Origin: Bacteroidota bacterium
GTDB lineage: Bacteria; Bacteroidota; Bacteroidia; Palsa-965
Assembly: GCA_013298545.1 (NCBI GenBank)
Contig: JAAFIA010000048.1
Location: 1 to 36,822, forward strand
Direction: 5' to 3'
DNA: 36,822 nucleotides
Shown here: positions 1 to 8,082 of the stretch, piece after piece
Numbering within the stretch: position 1 is the stretch's first letter
Layout: every line of letters starts with the position of its first letter
Notes under the pieces: model-generated
Database searches by the model: none
What the model saw: only the letters and a program-made list of their open reading frames with translations
What the model was told of the DNA's origin: nothing
Program-made: the position numbers and the translations under genes

Positions 1-903
1 GTTTGCAGGATCGCCACCAGCAAGTTTGATGATGTCCATCGTAGCCATTGCAAGACCAGCACCATTGACCATACAGCCCACGTTGCCATCGAGTTTAACG
101 TAATTGAGGCCATAGCTTCCGGCTTCTACTTCGGTTGCATCTTCTTCTGAAGTGTCGCGCATGGCGGCAATATCAGGATGGCGCATGAGTCCGTTTCCGT
201 CAACCGTTACTTTCGCATCAACAGCAATGATTTTACCGTCAGCTGTTTTGAAAAGTGGATTGATTTCAAACATACTCGCATCAATCGATTCATAAGCGGC
301 ATAAAGGGCTTTGATGAATTTGATCATGTTCTTAAACGCATCGCCAGATACGCCCAAATTGAAGGCAATACGACGGCATTCAAAATCGCGCAAACCAACG
401 GCTGGATCAATTTCTTCTTTGAAAATAAGGTGTGGTGTGTGTTCGGCCACATCTTCAATATTCATACCACCTTCGGTAGAATACATGATGATGTTGCGTC
501 CTTTTGAACGATCGAGCAAAACACTCATGTAAAATTCTTTATGCTCTTCAGGGCCGGGATAATACACGTCCTGAGCAATCAAGACTTTATTTACGACTTT
601 GCCTTTTGCACCTGTTTGAAGGGTAACGAGCGATCCACCAATAATATTTCCGGTAATGGTCTTCACCTCATCAAGCGATTTGGCAAGGGCAACGCCGCGT
701 TGTTCGGTACCAGCAATTTTGCCTTTACCACGGCCACCAGCATGAATTTGTGATTTAACAACCCACCAGCCAGTTCCAGTTGTTTTTTGCAATTCTTTAG
801 CAGCTTCAACAGCAGCGTCGGCGCTATCGGCAACAATGCCTTCCTGAATAGGAACGCCAAATCCTTTGAGAATGGCTTTACCTTGATATTCGTGCAGATT
901 CAT
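1..903 (-). CDS. sucC: Succinyl-CoA ligase (ADP-forming) beta subunit, 5' part
   Basis: Beta subunit of succinyl-CoA synthetase, the TCA-cycle enzyme that interconverts succinyl-CoA and succinate with substrate-level phosphorylation of ADP or GDP; it works in the cytoplasm with the SucD alpha subunit. Reading the minus strand from the ATG at 903 gives MNLHEYQGKAILKGFGVP, the typical SucC start, and 301 codons stay open to the window edge. The ATP-grasp region is visible (GGRGKGKIAGT, then residues around MFEINPL and the VDAKVTVDGN metal/nucleotide segment). The final codons read GGDPAN. The family is about 400 residues, so roughly the last quarter lies outside. A TATTTTTG box lies 41 bases upstream. 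No sucD is visible. Confidence 0.97.
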   Translation of the reverse strand, partial: MNLHEYQGKAILKGFGVPIQEGIVADSADAAVEAAKELQKTTGTGWWVVKSQIHAGGRGKGKIAGTEQRGVALAKSLDEVKTITGNIIGGSLVTLQTGAKGKVVNKVLIAQDVYYPGPEEHKEFYMSVLLDRSKGRNIIMYSTEGGMNIEDVAEHTPHLIFKEEIDPAVGLRDFECRRIAFNLGVSGDAFKNMIKFIKALYAAYESIDASMFEINPLFKTADGKIIAVDAKVTVDGNGLMRHPDIAAMRDTSEEDATEVEAGSYGLNYVKLDGNVGCMVNGAGLAMATMDIIKLAGGDPAN

Positions 904-944
904 ACGTTAGAGGTGTGGTGTTTCGGTTTAATTTTTTCGTGGTT

Positions 945-952
945 CAAAAATA
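945..952 (-). promoter_or_regulatory. Candidate -7 promoter box of sucC
   Basis: The minus strand reads TATTTTTG, which fits the Bacteroidota -7 consensus TAnnTTTG. The predicted leader to the sucC ATG is about 35 bases. I see no convincing TTG element at the expected upstream distance, so this is only a half match. Confidence 0.35.
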
Positions 953-1030
953 GCAGGAATTTTGACTGGTTGGGAAACAGATTCTAGGATTTTTGCCTGT
1001 TATTCACACATCTTCATTTTCTTTGTTCCT

Positions 1031-2197
1031 ATGAACTTGCATTTAGACGTTGAAGTTATCTTTCTATTCGTTGGTATTGTGCTGGGCTTATCAACGGCTA
1101 TTGTCCTTTTTCTCAGTAAACAAAACCGTGCGGCCAATGCTATTCTTGGTCTGTTGGCATTGGTTTTTACAGGGGCCTTGACGCATAATTTGTTGCTCGA
1201 TGGTGGCATCTACGAACAAAAACCCGATTTGTATTTTCTCCCAGTCATTGCACGTTTGGCCATCGGACCGTTGTTATGGCTTTATACACTTTTAAGTACA
1301 GGTAAAAAACTGAAAAACGTTTACCTGATCTTACTTTTTTGCCCTGTTGCCCTTGAGTTGGGGGCATACACTTATGGTTTCCAACTTGGACTAGAAGAAA
1401 AATTTGCTTTTTGGGAAAATACATTCGGCCCATACATTCGACCAGTTGAAAATTGGCTTGGTAATATTCTTCTAGCTGTATTTCTTGTGCTTTCGTTTCG
1501 TCGGTTGATGCACTGGAAGAAATTGATTGAGAATCAACGTTCGGAAGTATCTAAATTATCGAAGGGTTGGTTGTTTCGAGTCTTACTGGCGTTTACCGTT
1601 TTGTTTGTGGTCATGTGCATCTGGGAGTTTTTGCCCGATGATTGGTGCAAAGCATCTATCGTTTCGCCTACTGATTTCATCCGAACAGTACTGATCGTTC
1701 TTTTAGCTTGGTTTGGCATTCGCCAAAATCGGGTCGAACTGGTTTCTAATTTAGAAGTAGAACAGCCGCAAACCGTTTCATCAAGCACCGAAAATCAAAC
1801 CGAAACGACTGAAAAAATTGCTACCAATATTTTGCCTGTGGCGAGTGAGGGCGTTCTTTTTGACGCGCAGGTATTCTCAAAAATTCAACAAACGATTCAA
1901 GAACAAAAATTATACTTAGATGCAGAGCTAACGATCTTTAAATTGGCTTCTGCTTGTCAATTGCCCACCAAATTGGTTTCGTTTACCATCAATCAAGGTG
2001 CAGGAAAAACATTTCTCGCTTTTGTGAATACTTACCGCATTGAAGAAGTTTGTCGGCGCTTGGCGGCAGGCGATCAAAAACAATTGACCTTATTAGCCAT
2101 TGCATTGGAATCGGGCTTCAATTCGAAATCTACGTTCAACCGCGTTTTTCGCGAACACAAAGGCATGTCGCCGAGCGAATACGATCCATTTGGTTGA
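1031..2197 (+). CDS. Membrane-anchored AraC-family transcriptional regulator
   Basis: A 388-residue regulator with an N-terminal membrane domain and a C-terminal AraC DNA-binding domain. The first 240 residues hold about seven hydrophobic stretches, for example VEVIFLFVGIVLGLSTAIVL and the segment ending in VLFVVMCIWEF. The last 95 residues form two helix-turn-helix motifs: FKLASACQLPTKLVSFTIN, then TLLAIALESGFNSKSTFNRV with the AraC signature ending F-KGMSPSEY. This architecture is common in Bacteroidota and probably senses a signal in or at the membrane; the signal is unknown. I chose ATG 1031 because the 23 extra codons from 962 are not protein-like and MNLHLDVEVIF starts the first helix. 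The target may be the adjacent YceI lipoprotein, but nothing in the sequence proves it. Confidence 0.88.
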   Translation: MNLHLDVEVIFLFVGIVLGLSTAIVLFLSKQNRAANAILGLLALVFTGALTHNLLLDGGIYEQKPDLYFLPVIARLAIGPLLWLYTLLSTGKKLKNVYLILLFCPVALELGAYTYGFQLGLEEKFAFWENTFGPYIRPVENWLGNILLAVFLVLSFRRLMHWKKLIENQRSEVSKLSKGWLFRVLLAFTVLFVVMCIWEFLPDDWCKASIVSPTDFIRTVLIVLLAWFGIRQNRVELVSNLEVEQPQTVSSSTENQTETTEKIATNILPVASEGVLFDAQVFSKIQQTIQEQKLYLDAELTIFKLASACQLPTKLVSFTINQGAGKTFLAFVNTYRIEEVCRRLAAGDQKQLTLLAIALESGFNSKSTFNRVFREHKGMSPSEYDPFG

Positions 2198-2267
2198 GTC
2201 GATGGATGCCAATGGCTAAAAGAACGACCCAAAAAAGCGCAAACAAATCAAAATCAACTGATTAACA

Positions 2268-2297
2268 AATCGTCTCAAAACCTTTTTTGGGGCGATT
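2268..2297 (+). terminator. Hairpin between the AraC regulator and YceI gene
   Basis: AATCGTCTC (2268-2276) pairs with GGGGCGATT (2289-2297) over 9 bp including two G-U pairs, with a loop holding a T run. No U tract follows the stem, so it may be a weak terminator or a leader structure. Confidence 0.3.
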
Positions 2298-2343
2298 GAG
2301 GGATTGGAATAGCAGACTTTTGCCCCAACAAAAAACATCTGCT

Positions 2344-3411
2344 ATGAAAACCAAACACATTTTTTGCGCTTGCGCTGGATTACTTCTTGCATTGCTTTCG
2401 TTATCGTCGTGTTCGTCTGAGCCTGTAAAAAAAGATCTTATTCCTAGTCAAGACACAACCGATAAAGAGGCTAATCGTTTGCTTCCTAAAAAACTCCGCG
2501 GGCTTCCATACGGCTTATTCGGAAATCACGATCCCAATCCAACGTTTGCCGATTTTGAAGACAGCATGTATGTCTGGAAACACAATACCACCATTCAGTC
2601 GGTTGTTGGCGATTTGACGTTGGTTGAATACGGAAGTTTTGTGTGGACGGATAACGATTGGTATCAACGGGTAAGTTATACGGCCACTGATTTTGAAGAA
2701 CATTATGGCTGCAAAAACGGCGAATTAAAAGCGGGTATTGTTTATACAGACCCAAAAAGTTGGCGCAGGCAAGAAGTGCTAACAGGTGGCGATGCAATGT
2801 GGTATTACATTGCAAAAGACAAGCAAGGTAAGTTGTGGAAAGGCATTGCGTTGATTGAAACAGAAGGTGTTTTACGTCAAGTGGCAAATGATACCAATGC
2901 CTATCAGTTTTCGAGCGAGCGTAGCCGCGTTTCATGGACGGGTTATGGCGAAGTGGGCGATTATAGCCTTACAGGAACGGTTCCGGTAAAATCGGGATGG
3001 TGTCGTTTTTCGGACAATACCGTTTCGGCAGGCGAAGTTGTGATTCAGATGAACGGCATGAAACACCGTTCGGAAGATTTAATAGCGCATTTGAAGGGCG
3101 AAGATTTTTTTTACACAGAGAAGTTTCCCGAATCGTCGTTTGTTTTACAAACATGTGTGGCTGCAGGAAAAGATTCTGTTTTGTTAACGGGCAATCTCAA
3201 CCTGCGTGGTATAACCAAACCGGTTTCGTGCAAAGCTGCAATTACTCGTTTTGATAGCGAGTGCCGAATTGCGGGTACATTGGTCGTCGATCGAACACAA
3301 TTTGAAATAAAATACGGTTCGCGTTCGTTTTTTGGAAACCTTGGAGATCAGGCTATTCGAAATACAATGAAACTGGATATTTATTTGGTTGGGCAACAAC
3401 AAGGCTTGTAA
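2344..3411 (+). CDS. YceI-domain lipoprotein
   Basis: A 355-residue secreted lipoprotein. The start at ATG 2344 gives a lipoprotein signal peptide (MKTKHIFCACAGLLLALLSL, then SSC as the lipidated cysteine near residue 23); the 19 codons upstream to 2287 would spoil it. Residues about 50-190 match nothing I recognise. The C-terminal ~165 residues look like a YceI domain: VSWTGYGEVGDYSLTGTV, a middle strand pair with GKDSVLLTGNLNLRGITKPV, and the closing VDRTQFEIKYGSRSFF. YceI domains are lipocalin-like barrels that bind isoprenoid-type lipids in characterised members; the ligand here is unknown. It stands alone on its transcript, 108 bases before the DUF5916 gene. Confidence 0.87.
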   Translation: MKTKHIFCACAGLLLALLSLSSCSSEPVKKDLIPSQDTTDKEANRLLPKKLRGLPYGLFGNHDPNPTFADFEDSMYVWKHNTTIQSVVGDLTLVEYGSFVWTDNDWYQRVSYTATDFEEHYGCKNGELKAGIVYTDPKSWRRQEVLTGGDAMWYYIAKDKQGKLWKGIALIETEGVLRQVANDTNAYQFSSERSRVSWTGYGEVGDYSLTGTVPVKSGWCRFSDNTVSAGEVVIQMNGMKHRSEDLIAHLKGEDFFYTEKFPESSFVLQTCVAAGKDSVLLTGNLNLRGITKPVSCKAAITRFDSECRIAGTLVVDRTQFEIKYGSRSFFGNLGDQAIRNTMKLDIYLVGQQQGL

Positions 3412-3495
3412 CAGACAAAACAGGCTTTTTTGATCCGTTCACACCAATTAACAAACCTTTTGTACTTGTAACCTTTTTCGTAGCTATGAATCTTT

Positions 3496-3503
3496 TACAT
3501 TTG
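3496..3503 (+). promoter_or_regulatory. Candidate -7 promoter box, first DUF5916 gene
   Basis: TACATTTG fits TAnnTTTG exactly and ends 16 bases before the ATG at 3520. The nearest TTG upstream (3466-3468) is 27 bases away, wider than usual. Confidence 0.5.
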
Positions 3504-3519
3504 ACAACCAGAATACGCT

Positions 3520-5979
3520 ATGCTACGTTTATCCCTACTTCTCGCCCTTTTGGGTGCATTTCTTTCTGCTCAAGCACAAGATACCTTGCGCAGAAAGTCG
3601 GCTATGGCTGTTCGTACCACTTCTGCTCCACGCATTGATGGTAAACTGGATGATGATGCTTGGAAGTTGGCACCCGTTATTCAGGGCTTCACGCAAAACT
3701 CACCAACCGAAAATGCACCTGTTGCGCAACCCACAGAAGTTTGGATTACATACGACAATGCGGCCTTGTATGTAGGTGCATTTATGCACGATCCGGCCCC
3801 CGATAGCATCATGCGCCAATTGGGTGTGCGCGATGGGTATCTCGCAGCAGATCAATTTCGGATTGTGTTTGATACCTACAATACACAACAAGATGCTTTT
3901 GATTTTTCGGTGTATGCTTCAGGAGTTCAAAACGATTCGCGTTTTTCGGATTACAATTACAATGCTGTATGGAAAAGTGAAGTCGCTATTCTGCCAAACG
4001 GTTGGAGCGTTGAAATGGCTATTCCTTGGTCGGCATTGCGTTTTCCAACGGATACGAATCAGATTTGGGGATTACAAATTACCCGCAATTTTCAGCGTAA
4101 GCAGGAATTTGACCAATGGGCGATAACGCCCAAAGACAAACCCAATCCGATGCAATATTGGGGAACACTTTCGGGCCTTAATAATATTATTTCGCCCTTG
4201 CGTTTATCCATGACTCCTTATGCGACTGGAATTTGGCAAAAAGACGAAGCCTTTGGTGATGGTGTTCCGGCTGTGAATGGAACTTTCGGTGCTGATATCA
4301 AATACGGCATCAACGAAAGTTTTACATTAGACATGACCTTACTTCCCGATTTTAGTCAGGTACAGAGCGATAACGTAGTGAAAAATCTAGGCGCGTTTGA
4401 AGTCATGTTTAACGAACAACGCCCATTTTTTACAGAGGGGACAGATTTGTTTTCGCTAGGCGATTTGTTTTATTCGCGACGTATTGGAAAACGACCTACG
4501 CGTTTTTTTAGCGCACAATATCAACTGCAAGAAAACGAGCGTTTGGTTAGTAATCCCTCGCGCGCGCGCTTGATCAATGCTTCTAAAATTTCGGGAAGAA
4601 CGAATGAGGGACTTGGTATTGGTATTCTCAATGCGTATTTAGACAATACGTATGCGGTAATTGAAGATACAATAACTGGTAAAAGAAGAAATTTTTTAAC
4701 CGAACCACGATCAAATTACAATATTGTTGTGGCGCAAAAACAATTGAAAAATAGCTCTTCGGCATACCTCATCAACACCAATGTTATTCGCAATCAAGGA
4801 TACAATACGGCCAATGTTACAGCGGGAGGTTTCCGATTAAATAATAAAAAGAACAGTTGGCGGGTAAGTGGCGACGGTGCTGTTTCAAACATCCTTCGTC
4901 CGATTGATTCACTTGACGGGCAATTTAACTCAACACTGGGTTATAAATACTTCATTCGCCTTGCCAAGACGAGTGGAAAATGGCAATATAGTTTTGACCG
5001 TCGGGTATTTAGCAAACATTACAATGCAAATGATTTGGGCATTACCTTCCAAACAAATTTTGCTAGTCAAAATGCCAATTTATCTTACTATATTTTTAAT
5101 CCGGTTAGACGAACTCTTTTCGCGAATTATTCTATTGGAACAAACTATCAATACAATATTGAAACGGGTGAACTGAATAGCTTTTCGATGTATGTGAACG
5201 CGTATGTGCAGTTCAAAAATTTCAGCAGTATGTTTTTTGGTGTCGATTGGTCGCCACTCGATCAACGCGATTATTACGAGCCACGTGTTGAAGGCTACCA
5301 TTTCAATGTATATTCCAATGTGGGCTGTTATGGCGGCTGGAATAGCAACAGCAACAAACCGTTTTCGTATGGCTTCAATATTTATACGGGAACTACTTTA
5401 CGTGGTACGGCTTCTATTCCATTAAATCCTTGGATTGGTGGCGGGCTAAATACAACGTGGCGCGCGGGAGATCGTTTTAAAATTTCTTTTTTCCCCTATT
5501 CGCATAATGATTTTGGTGATCGTGGCTGGGTCAATATTGATGAATACGATAAGATTGTTTTTGGCCGACGCATCATTCGTAATTTGGAGAACTCGCTTGA
5601 GGTTTCGTATGTGTTTATGCGTGATATGTCCATTTCATTAATCTCCCGCCATTATTGGTCTTCGGCACACTATACTGGTTTTTATTCGCTTGATAGTGAG
5701 GGCGAGTTGGTAGATTATCCTACTTATAACGGTTACCACGATTTTAGTTTTAATTTTTTCAGTGTTGATATGGTTTACCAATGGATTTTTGCTCCGGGTA
5801 GTACGTTGAGTATTGCATGGAAACAAAACATTCAAGCAGAAGAAGCCATTATTGACTACCATTATGGACACAACCTGAATAAAACATTCCAAGCACCACA
5901 ATTCAACCAACTTTCTATTCGGGTTTTATATTTCATTGACTATATTTTTGTTCGAGAAGCCTTGAACCGAAAGCATTAA
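3520..5979 (+). CDS. CBM9-like/DUF5916 outer-membrane-type protein
   Basis: An 819-residue secreted protein. It begins with a signal peptide (MLRLSLLLALLGAFLSAQAQ, cleavage after AQA). Next is a carbohydrate-binding-module-9-like beta domain, about residues 35-220, opening with APRIDGKLDDDAWK and containing VWITYDNAALYVGAFMHD. The rest is a long beta-strand-rich region with the DUF5916 hallmarks FFTEGTDLF and DLFYSRRIGKRP, probably a membrane beta barrel. The family is Bacteroidota-centred; neither substrate nor activity is established. A paralogue of nearly the same length is encoded at 8083-10494 with matching landmarks. No SusC/SusD or glycosidase lies nearby. Confidence 0.9.
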   Translation: MLRLSLLLALLGAFLSAQAQDTLRRKSAMAVRTTSAPRIDGKLDDDAWKLAPVIQGFTQNSPTENAPVAQPTEVWITYDNAALYVGAFMHDPAPDSIMRQLGVRDGYLAADQFRIVFDTYNTQQDAFDFSVYASGVQNDSRFSDYNYNAVWKSEVAILPNGWSVEMAIPWSALRFPTDTNQIWGLQITRNFQRKQEFDQWAITPKDKPNPMQYWGTLSGLNNIISPLRLSMTPYATGIWQKDEAFGDGVPAVNGTFGADIKYGINESFTLDMTLLPDFSQVQSDNVVKNLGAFEVMFNEQRPFFTEGTDLFSLGDLFYSRRIGKRPTRFFSAQYQLQENERLVSNPSRARLINASKISGRTNEGLGIGILNAYLDNTYAVIEDTITGKRRNFLTEPRSNYNIVVAQKQLKNSSSAYLINTNVIRNQGYNTANVTAGGFRLNNKKNSWRVSGDGAVSNILRPIDSLDGQFNSTLGYKYFIRLAKTSGKWQYSFDRRVFSKHYNANDLGITFQTNFASQNANLSYYIFNPVRRTLFANYSIGTNYQYNIETGELNSFSMYVNAYVQFKNFSSMFFGVDWSPLDQRDYYEPRVEGYHFNVYSNVGCYGGWNSNSNKPFSYGFNIYTGTTLRGTASIPLNPWIGGGLNTTWRAGDRFKISFFPYSHNDFGDRGWVNIDEYDKIVFGRRIIRNLENSLEVSYVFMRDMSISLISRHYWSSAHYTGFYSLDSEGELVDYPTYNGYHDFSFNFFSVDMVYQWIFAPGSTLSIAWKQNIQAEEAIIDYHYGHNLNKTFQAPQFNQLSIRVLYFIDYIFVREALNRKH

Positions 5980-5997
5980 TTTTCGGCCTTGTTTTTG
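5967..5997 (+). terminator. Weak terminator-like hairpin
   Basis: CCGAAA (5967-5972) pairs with TTTCGG (5981-5986) around an 8-base loop that contains the DUF5916 stop codon. CCTTGTTTTTG follows. The stem is only 6 bp. Confidence 0.35.
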
Positions 5998-6047
5998 TAT
6001 CTACACCATAAGTATTTCTGAGCGTATTAAGAATGCAACAATCGTTG

Positions 6048-6055
6048 TACCTTTA
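6048..6055 (+). promoter_or_regulatory. Near-consensus -7 box of the sigma/anti-sigma pair
   Basis: TACCTTTA differs from TAnnTTTG at the last base and lies 15 bases before the GTG start at 6071. Confidence 0.35.
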
Positions 6056-6070
6056 GACCAATACTTCATT

Positions 6071-6655
6071 GTGGTTGGCCTTTCATCACATATTCAGTCA
6101 TTGAGCGACACCGATCTCGTAGAGCGTTTCCGGGAAACTGGCGATTCGCTCTGCGTGGGCGAATTATTTCGTCGTTACAGGCATTTGGTCTATGGTGTGT
6201 GCATGAAATACCTTGCCGATGAAGACGAAAGTCAAGATGTGCAAATGCAGGTGTTTGAAAAATTGCTGACCGATTTGCAACGGCATAAAATTGAGCAGTT
6301 CAAGGGTTGGCTATACATGGTTACCAAAAATGAATGCCTCATGTATTTGCGGAGTCAGAAAAGTAAACGCTTGAAGGAGCTTGAATTAAAAAAAGATGGG
6401 GCGTTTATGGAAACGGAAGAATCGTTGCATCTTTCAGGTATAACCAGCAAAGAATTGCAATTGCAGGAAATGGAAAGCTCGCTCAACGATCTGAATCCGC
6501 ATCAACGGGTTTGCATTGAACTCTTTTACCTGCAACGCAAATGTTACAAAGAGATTGCCGATCAAACAGGCTATGATATATCGGAAGTGAAAAGTCATAT
6601 CCAGAACGGGAAACGAAATTTAAAAATACTGCTTACGCGCAAACAACATGGCTAA
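6071..6655 (+). CDS. ECF-type RNA polymerase sigma factor
   Basis: A 194-residue sigma-70 family protein that directs RNA polymerase to a specific promoter set. Region 2 spans about residues 28-95, with LCVGELFRRYRHLVYGVCMK, the acidic ADEDESQDVQMQVFEKL segment and FKGWLYMVTKNECLMYLR. Region 4 is near the C-terminus (NPHQRVCIELFYLQRKCYKE, then a helix-turn-helix around DISEVKSHIQNGKR). The start is GTG 6071; no ATG suits. Its last 8 bases overlap the next gene, a membrane anti-sigma-like protein, the usual arrangement for a sigma factor held inactive at the membrane. Confidence 0.92.
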   Translation: MVGLSSHIQSLSDTDLVERFRETGDSLCVGELFRRYRHLVYGVCMKYLADEDESQDVQMQVFEKLLTDLQRHKIEQFKGWLYMVTKNECLMYLRSQKSKRLKELELKKDGAFMETEESLHLSGITSKELQLQEMESSLNDLNPHQRVCIELFYLQRKCYKEIADQTGYDISEVKSHIQNGKRNLKILLTRKQHG

Positions 6656-7832
6656 GTTGCCTCCATACGCTAAACTGCCCGACGAGCCTTGCCTCACCGA
6701 AGCAAAGCTATTCGCCTATCTCGACGAACAGCTTTCGCCTGCGGAACAGCACGAGGCGGAAGCGCACTTGCTCGACTGCGCCATGTGTAGCGACGCGCTC
6801 GAAGGTTTGGCCATGCTCCAAGATCGGAAGGCAATTCATGCCCTACTTCCGCTTGCCGCGGCAGCACCAGTAACTGAAACAATTCCAGAAGAGCACGATT
6901 CTAAAAAAGTAATTCCTTTATTCCGTCGTCCTGCGGTATGGGCATCAGCGGCAGTTGTGGCCTTATTGCTCGGCGTTACGGTGCTCCTGAAAATTGGCAT
7001 TGGCGAGGCAGAAAAACAACAGGTAGCCGATGTTGTACAAGAAGAGAAAAAACAGGAAGCAACTGCCCCCCGCGCAGATTCCATCGCTGCAAATACCATG
7101 CAAGAGCCAGCGCAAATTGGTCCTACCGATAAAGCTAAAAATATAGCACCTGAGCTAACGGCCAGCGAAGTAACTGAACAAGCGAGTAATGCAGTTCCTG
7201 CCGACGATGTGGTTGCTCCTGCTCCTGTTGTTGCTTTACGAGAGTCTAATGCTCCAATTGCCAAAGAAGAAACTGATTTCAGTTATAAACAAGATGATGC
7301 GAAAGATCAGGATGCTGAAAAACAACAAACATTAGAACTCGAAAAAAACGAATCGAAAAAATCAAATACAGCAACGCTGAACAAATCAAGAAACCGAAGC
7401 AAAACAGCAAAACCAAAAACAAAATCCAGATCCTTTGATCCTCCAGCATCCAATGCTGGTGCAGCGCGCACTGAAGAAAAACTAGGCGATGCGTCGGGCA
7501 ATACTTATGACGAAAACAATAAACCAAGTCTTGACAGCACACCCGGAAAACAAGCACCTCATCCACTCAAAGCATCTGATCGCGATTTGGATTTGTCTTA
7601 TACCAATGGTGTAAACTTATTAGCTGCTGGTCAAGCGCAAGCATCTATCGCGTTCTTTGATGAGGTAATAAAAAATCCTGCTCATCCGCATTACGATGAT
7701 GCACTCTGGCAAAAATCACAAGCCTTACTCAAACTCAATAAAAAAGTTGAGGCGAAACCAGTCTTGGAATTGCTCGTCAAAAGAAATAGTAAGTACAAAG
7801 CGCAGGCTGAAGAAGAACTGAAGAAATTATAA
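6648..7832 (+). CDS. Membrane anti-sigma-like protein with C-terminal TPR-like segment
   Basis: A 394-residue protein translationally coupled to the preceding sigma factor (8-base overlap). The N-terminus carries a zinc-finger anti-sigma signature HxxxCxxC (H40, C44, C47 in AEAHLLDCAMC), typical of proteins that bind ECF sigma factors. One transmembrane helix follows at about residues 96-115 (VWASAAVVALLLGVTVLLK). Residues 120-300 are low-complexity, rich in A, E, K, Q and S, and probably span the periplasm as a flexible linker. The final ~80 residues look like two helical TPR-type repeats (YTNGVNLLAAGQAQASIAFF, then YDDALWQKSQALLKLNKKVE). I infer release of the sigma factor on a periplasmic signal sensed by the repeat domain; the signal is unknown. 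Confidence 0.82.
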   Translation: MAKLPPYAKLPDEPCLTEAKLFAYLDEQLSPAEQHEAEAHLLDCAMCSDALEGLAMLQDRKAIHALLPLAAAAPVTETIPEEHDSKKVIPLFRRPAVWASAAVVALLLGVTVLLKIGIGEAEKQQVADVVQEEKKQEATAPRADSIAANTMQEPAQIGPTDKAKNIAPELTASEVTEQASNAVPADDVVAPAPVVALRESNAPIAKEETDFSYKQDDAKDQDAEKQQTLELEKNESKKSNTATLNKSRNRSKTAKPKTKSRSFDPPASNAGAARTEEKLGDASGNTYDENNKPSLDSTPGKQAPHPLKASDRDLDLSYTNGVNLLAAGQAQASIAFFDEVIKNPAHPHYDDALWQKSQALLKLNKKVEAKPVLELLVKRNSKYKAQAEEELKKL

Positions 7833-7863
7833 TTCGATTTATAGACACAAACCGCTTATAGCA

Positions 7864-7908
7864 CGAAGAGCGGAGAAACAGAGCGAATAGCACGCTCTCC
7901 GCACTTCG
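7864..7908. terminator. Long palindrome in the convergent spacer
   Basis: CGAAG-A-GCGGAGA (7864-7876) pairs with TCTCCGC-A-CTTCG (7896-7908): 12 bp with one A/A mismatch and a 19-base loop. GAAACAG and CTGTTTC nearby can pair alternatively. It lies between two convergent genes and probably ends transcription in either direction, although no clear U tract follows. Confidence 0.45.
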
Positions 7909-7941
7909 CACTGTTTCTGAGGCATTTGATGCGTGAAATTT

Positions 7942-8075
7942 GAAGCTTGGAAACTGGAGCTTGGAACTTGGAGCTTGGAAACTGGAGCTTGGAAACTGGA
8001 GCTTGGAAACTGGAGCTTGGAAACTGGAGCTTGGAAACTGGAACTTGGAAACTGAAGCTTGGAGCTTGGAATCTG
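7942..8075. repeat. Tandem repeat of 14-bp units (two heptads)
   Basis: About 9.5 copies of a unit close to GGAGCTTGGAAACT, built of two related 7-mers (GGAGCTT and GGAAACT) with a few variants (GGAACTT, GGAATCT). The array ends just before the stop of the convergent DUF5916 gene at 8083. Translations through it are repetitive in every frame and are not genes. The core CTTGGAA is shared with the array at 17155-17470. Confidence 0.93.
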
Positions 8076-8082
8076 ACTTTTT

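Noticed and set aside
962-1030. N-terminal extension of the AraC regulator
   Set aside because: The 23 extra residues are not family-like and would precede the first membrane helix with no ribosome or promoter support.
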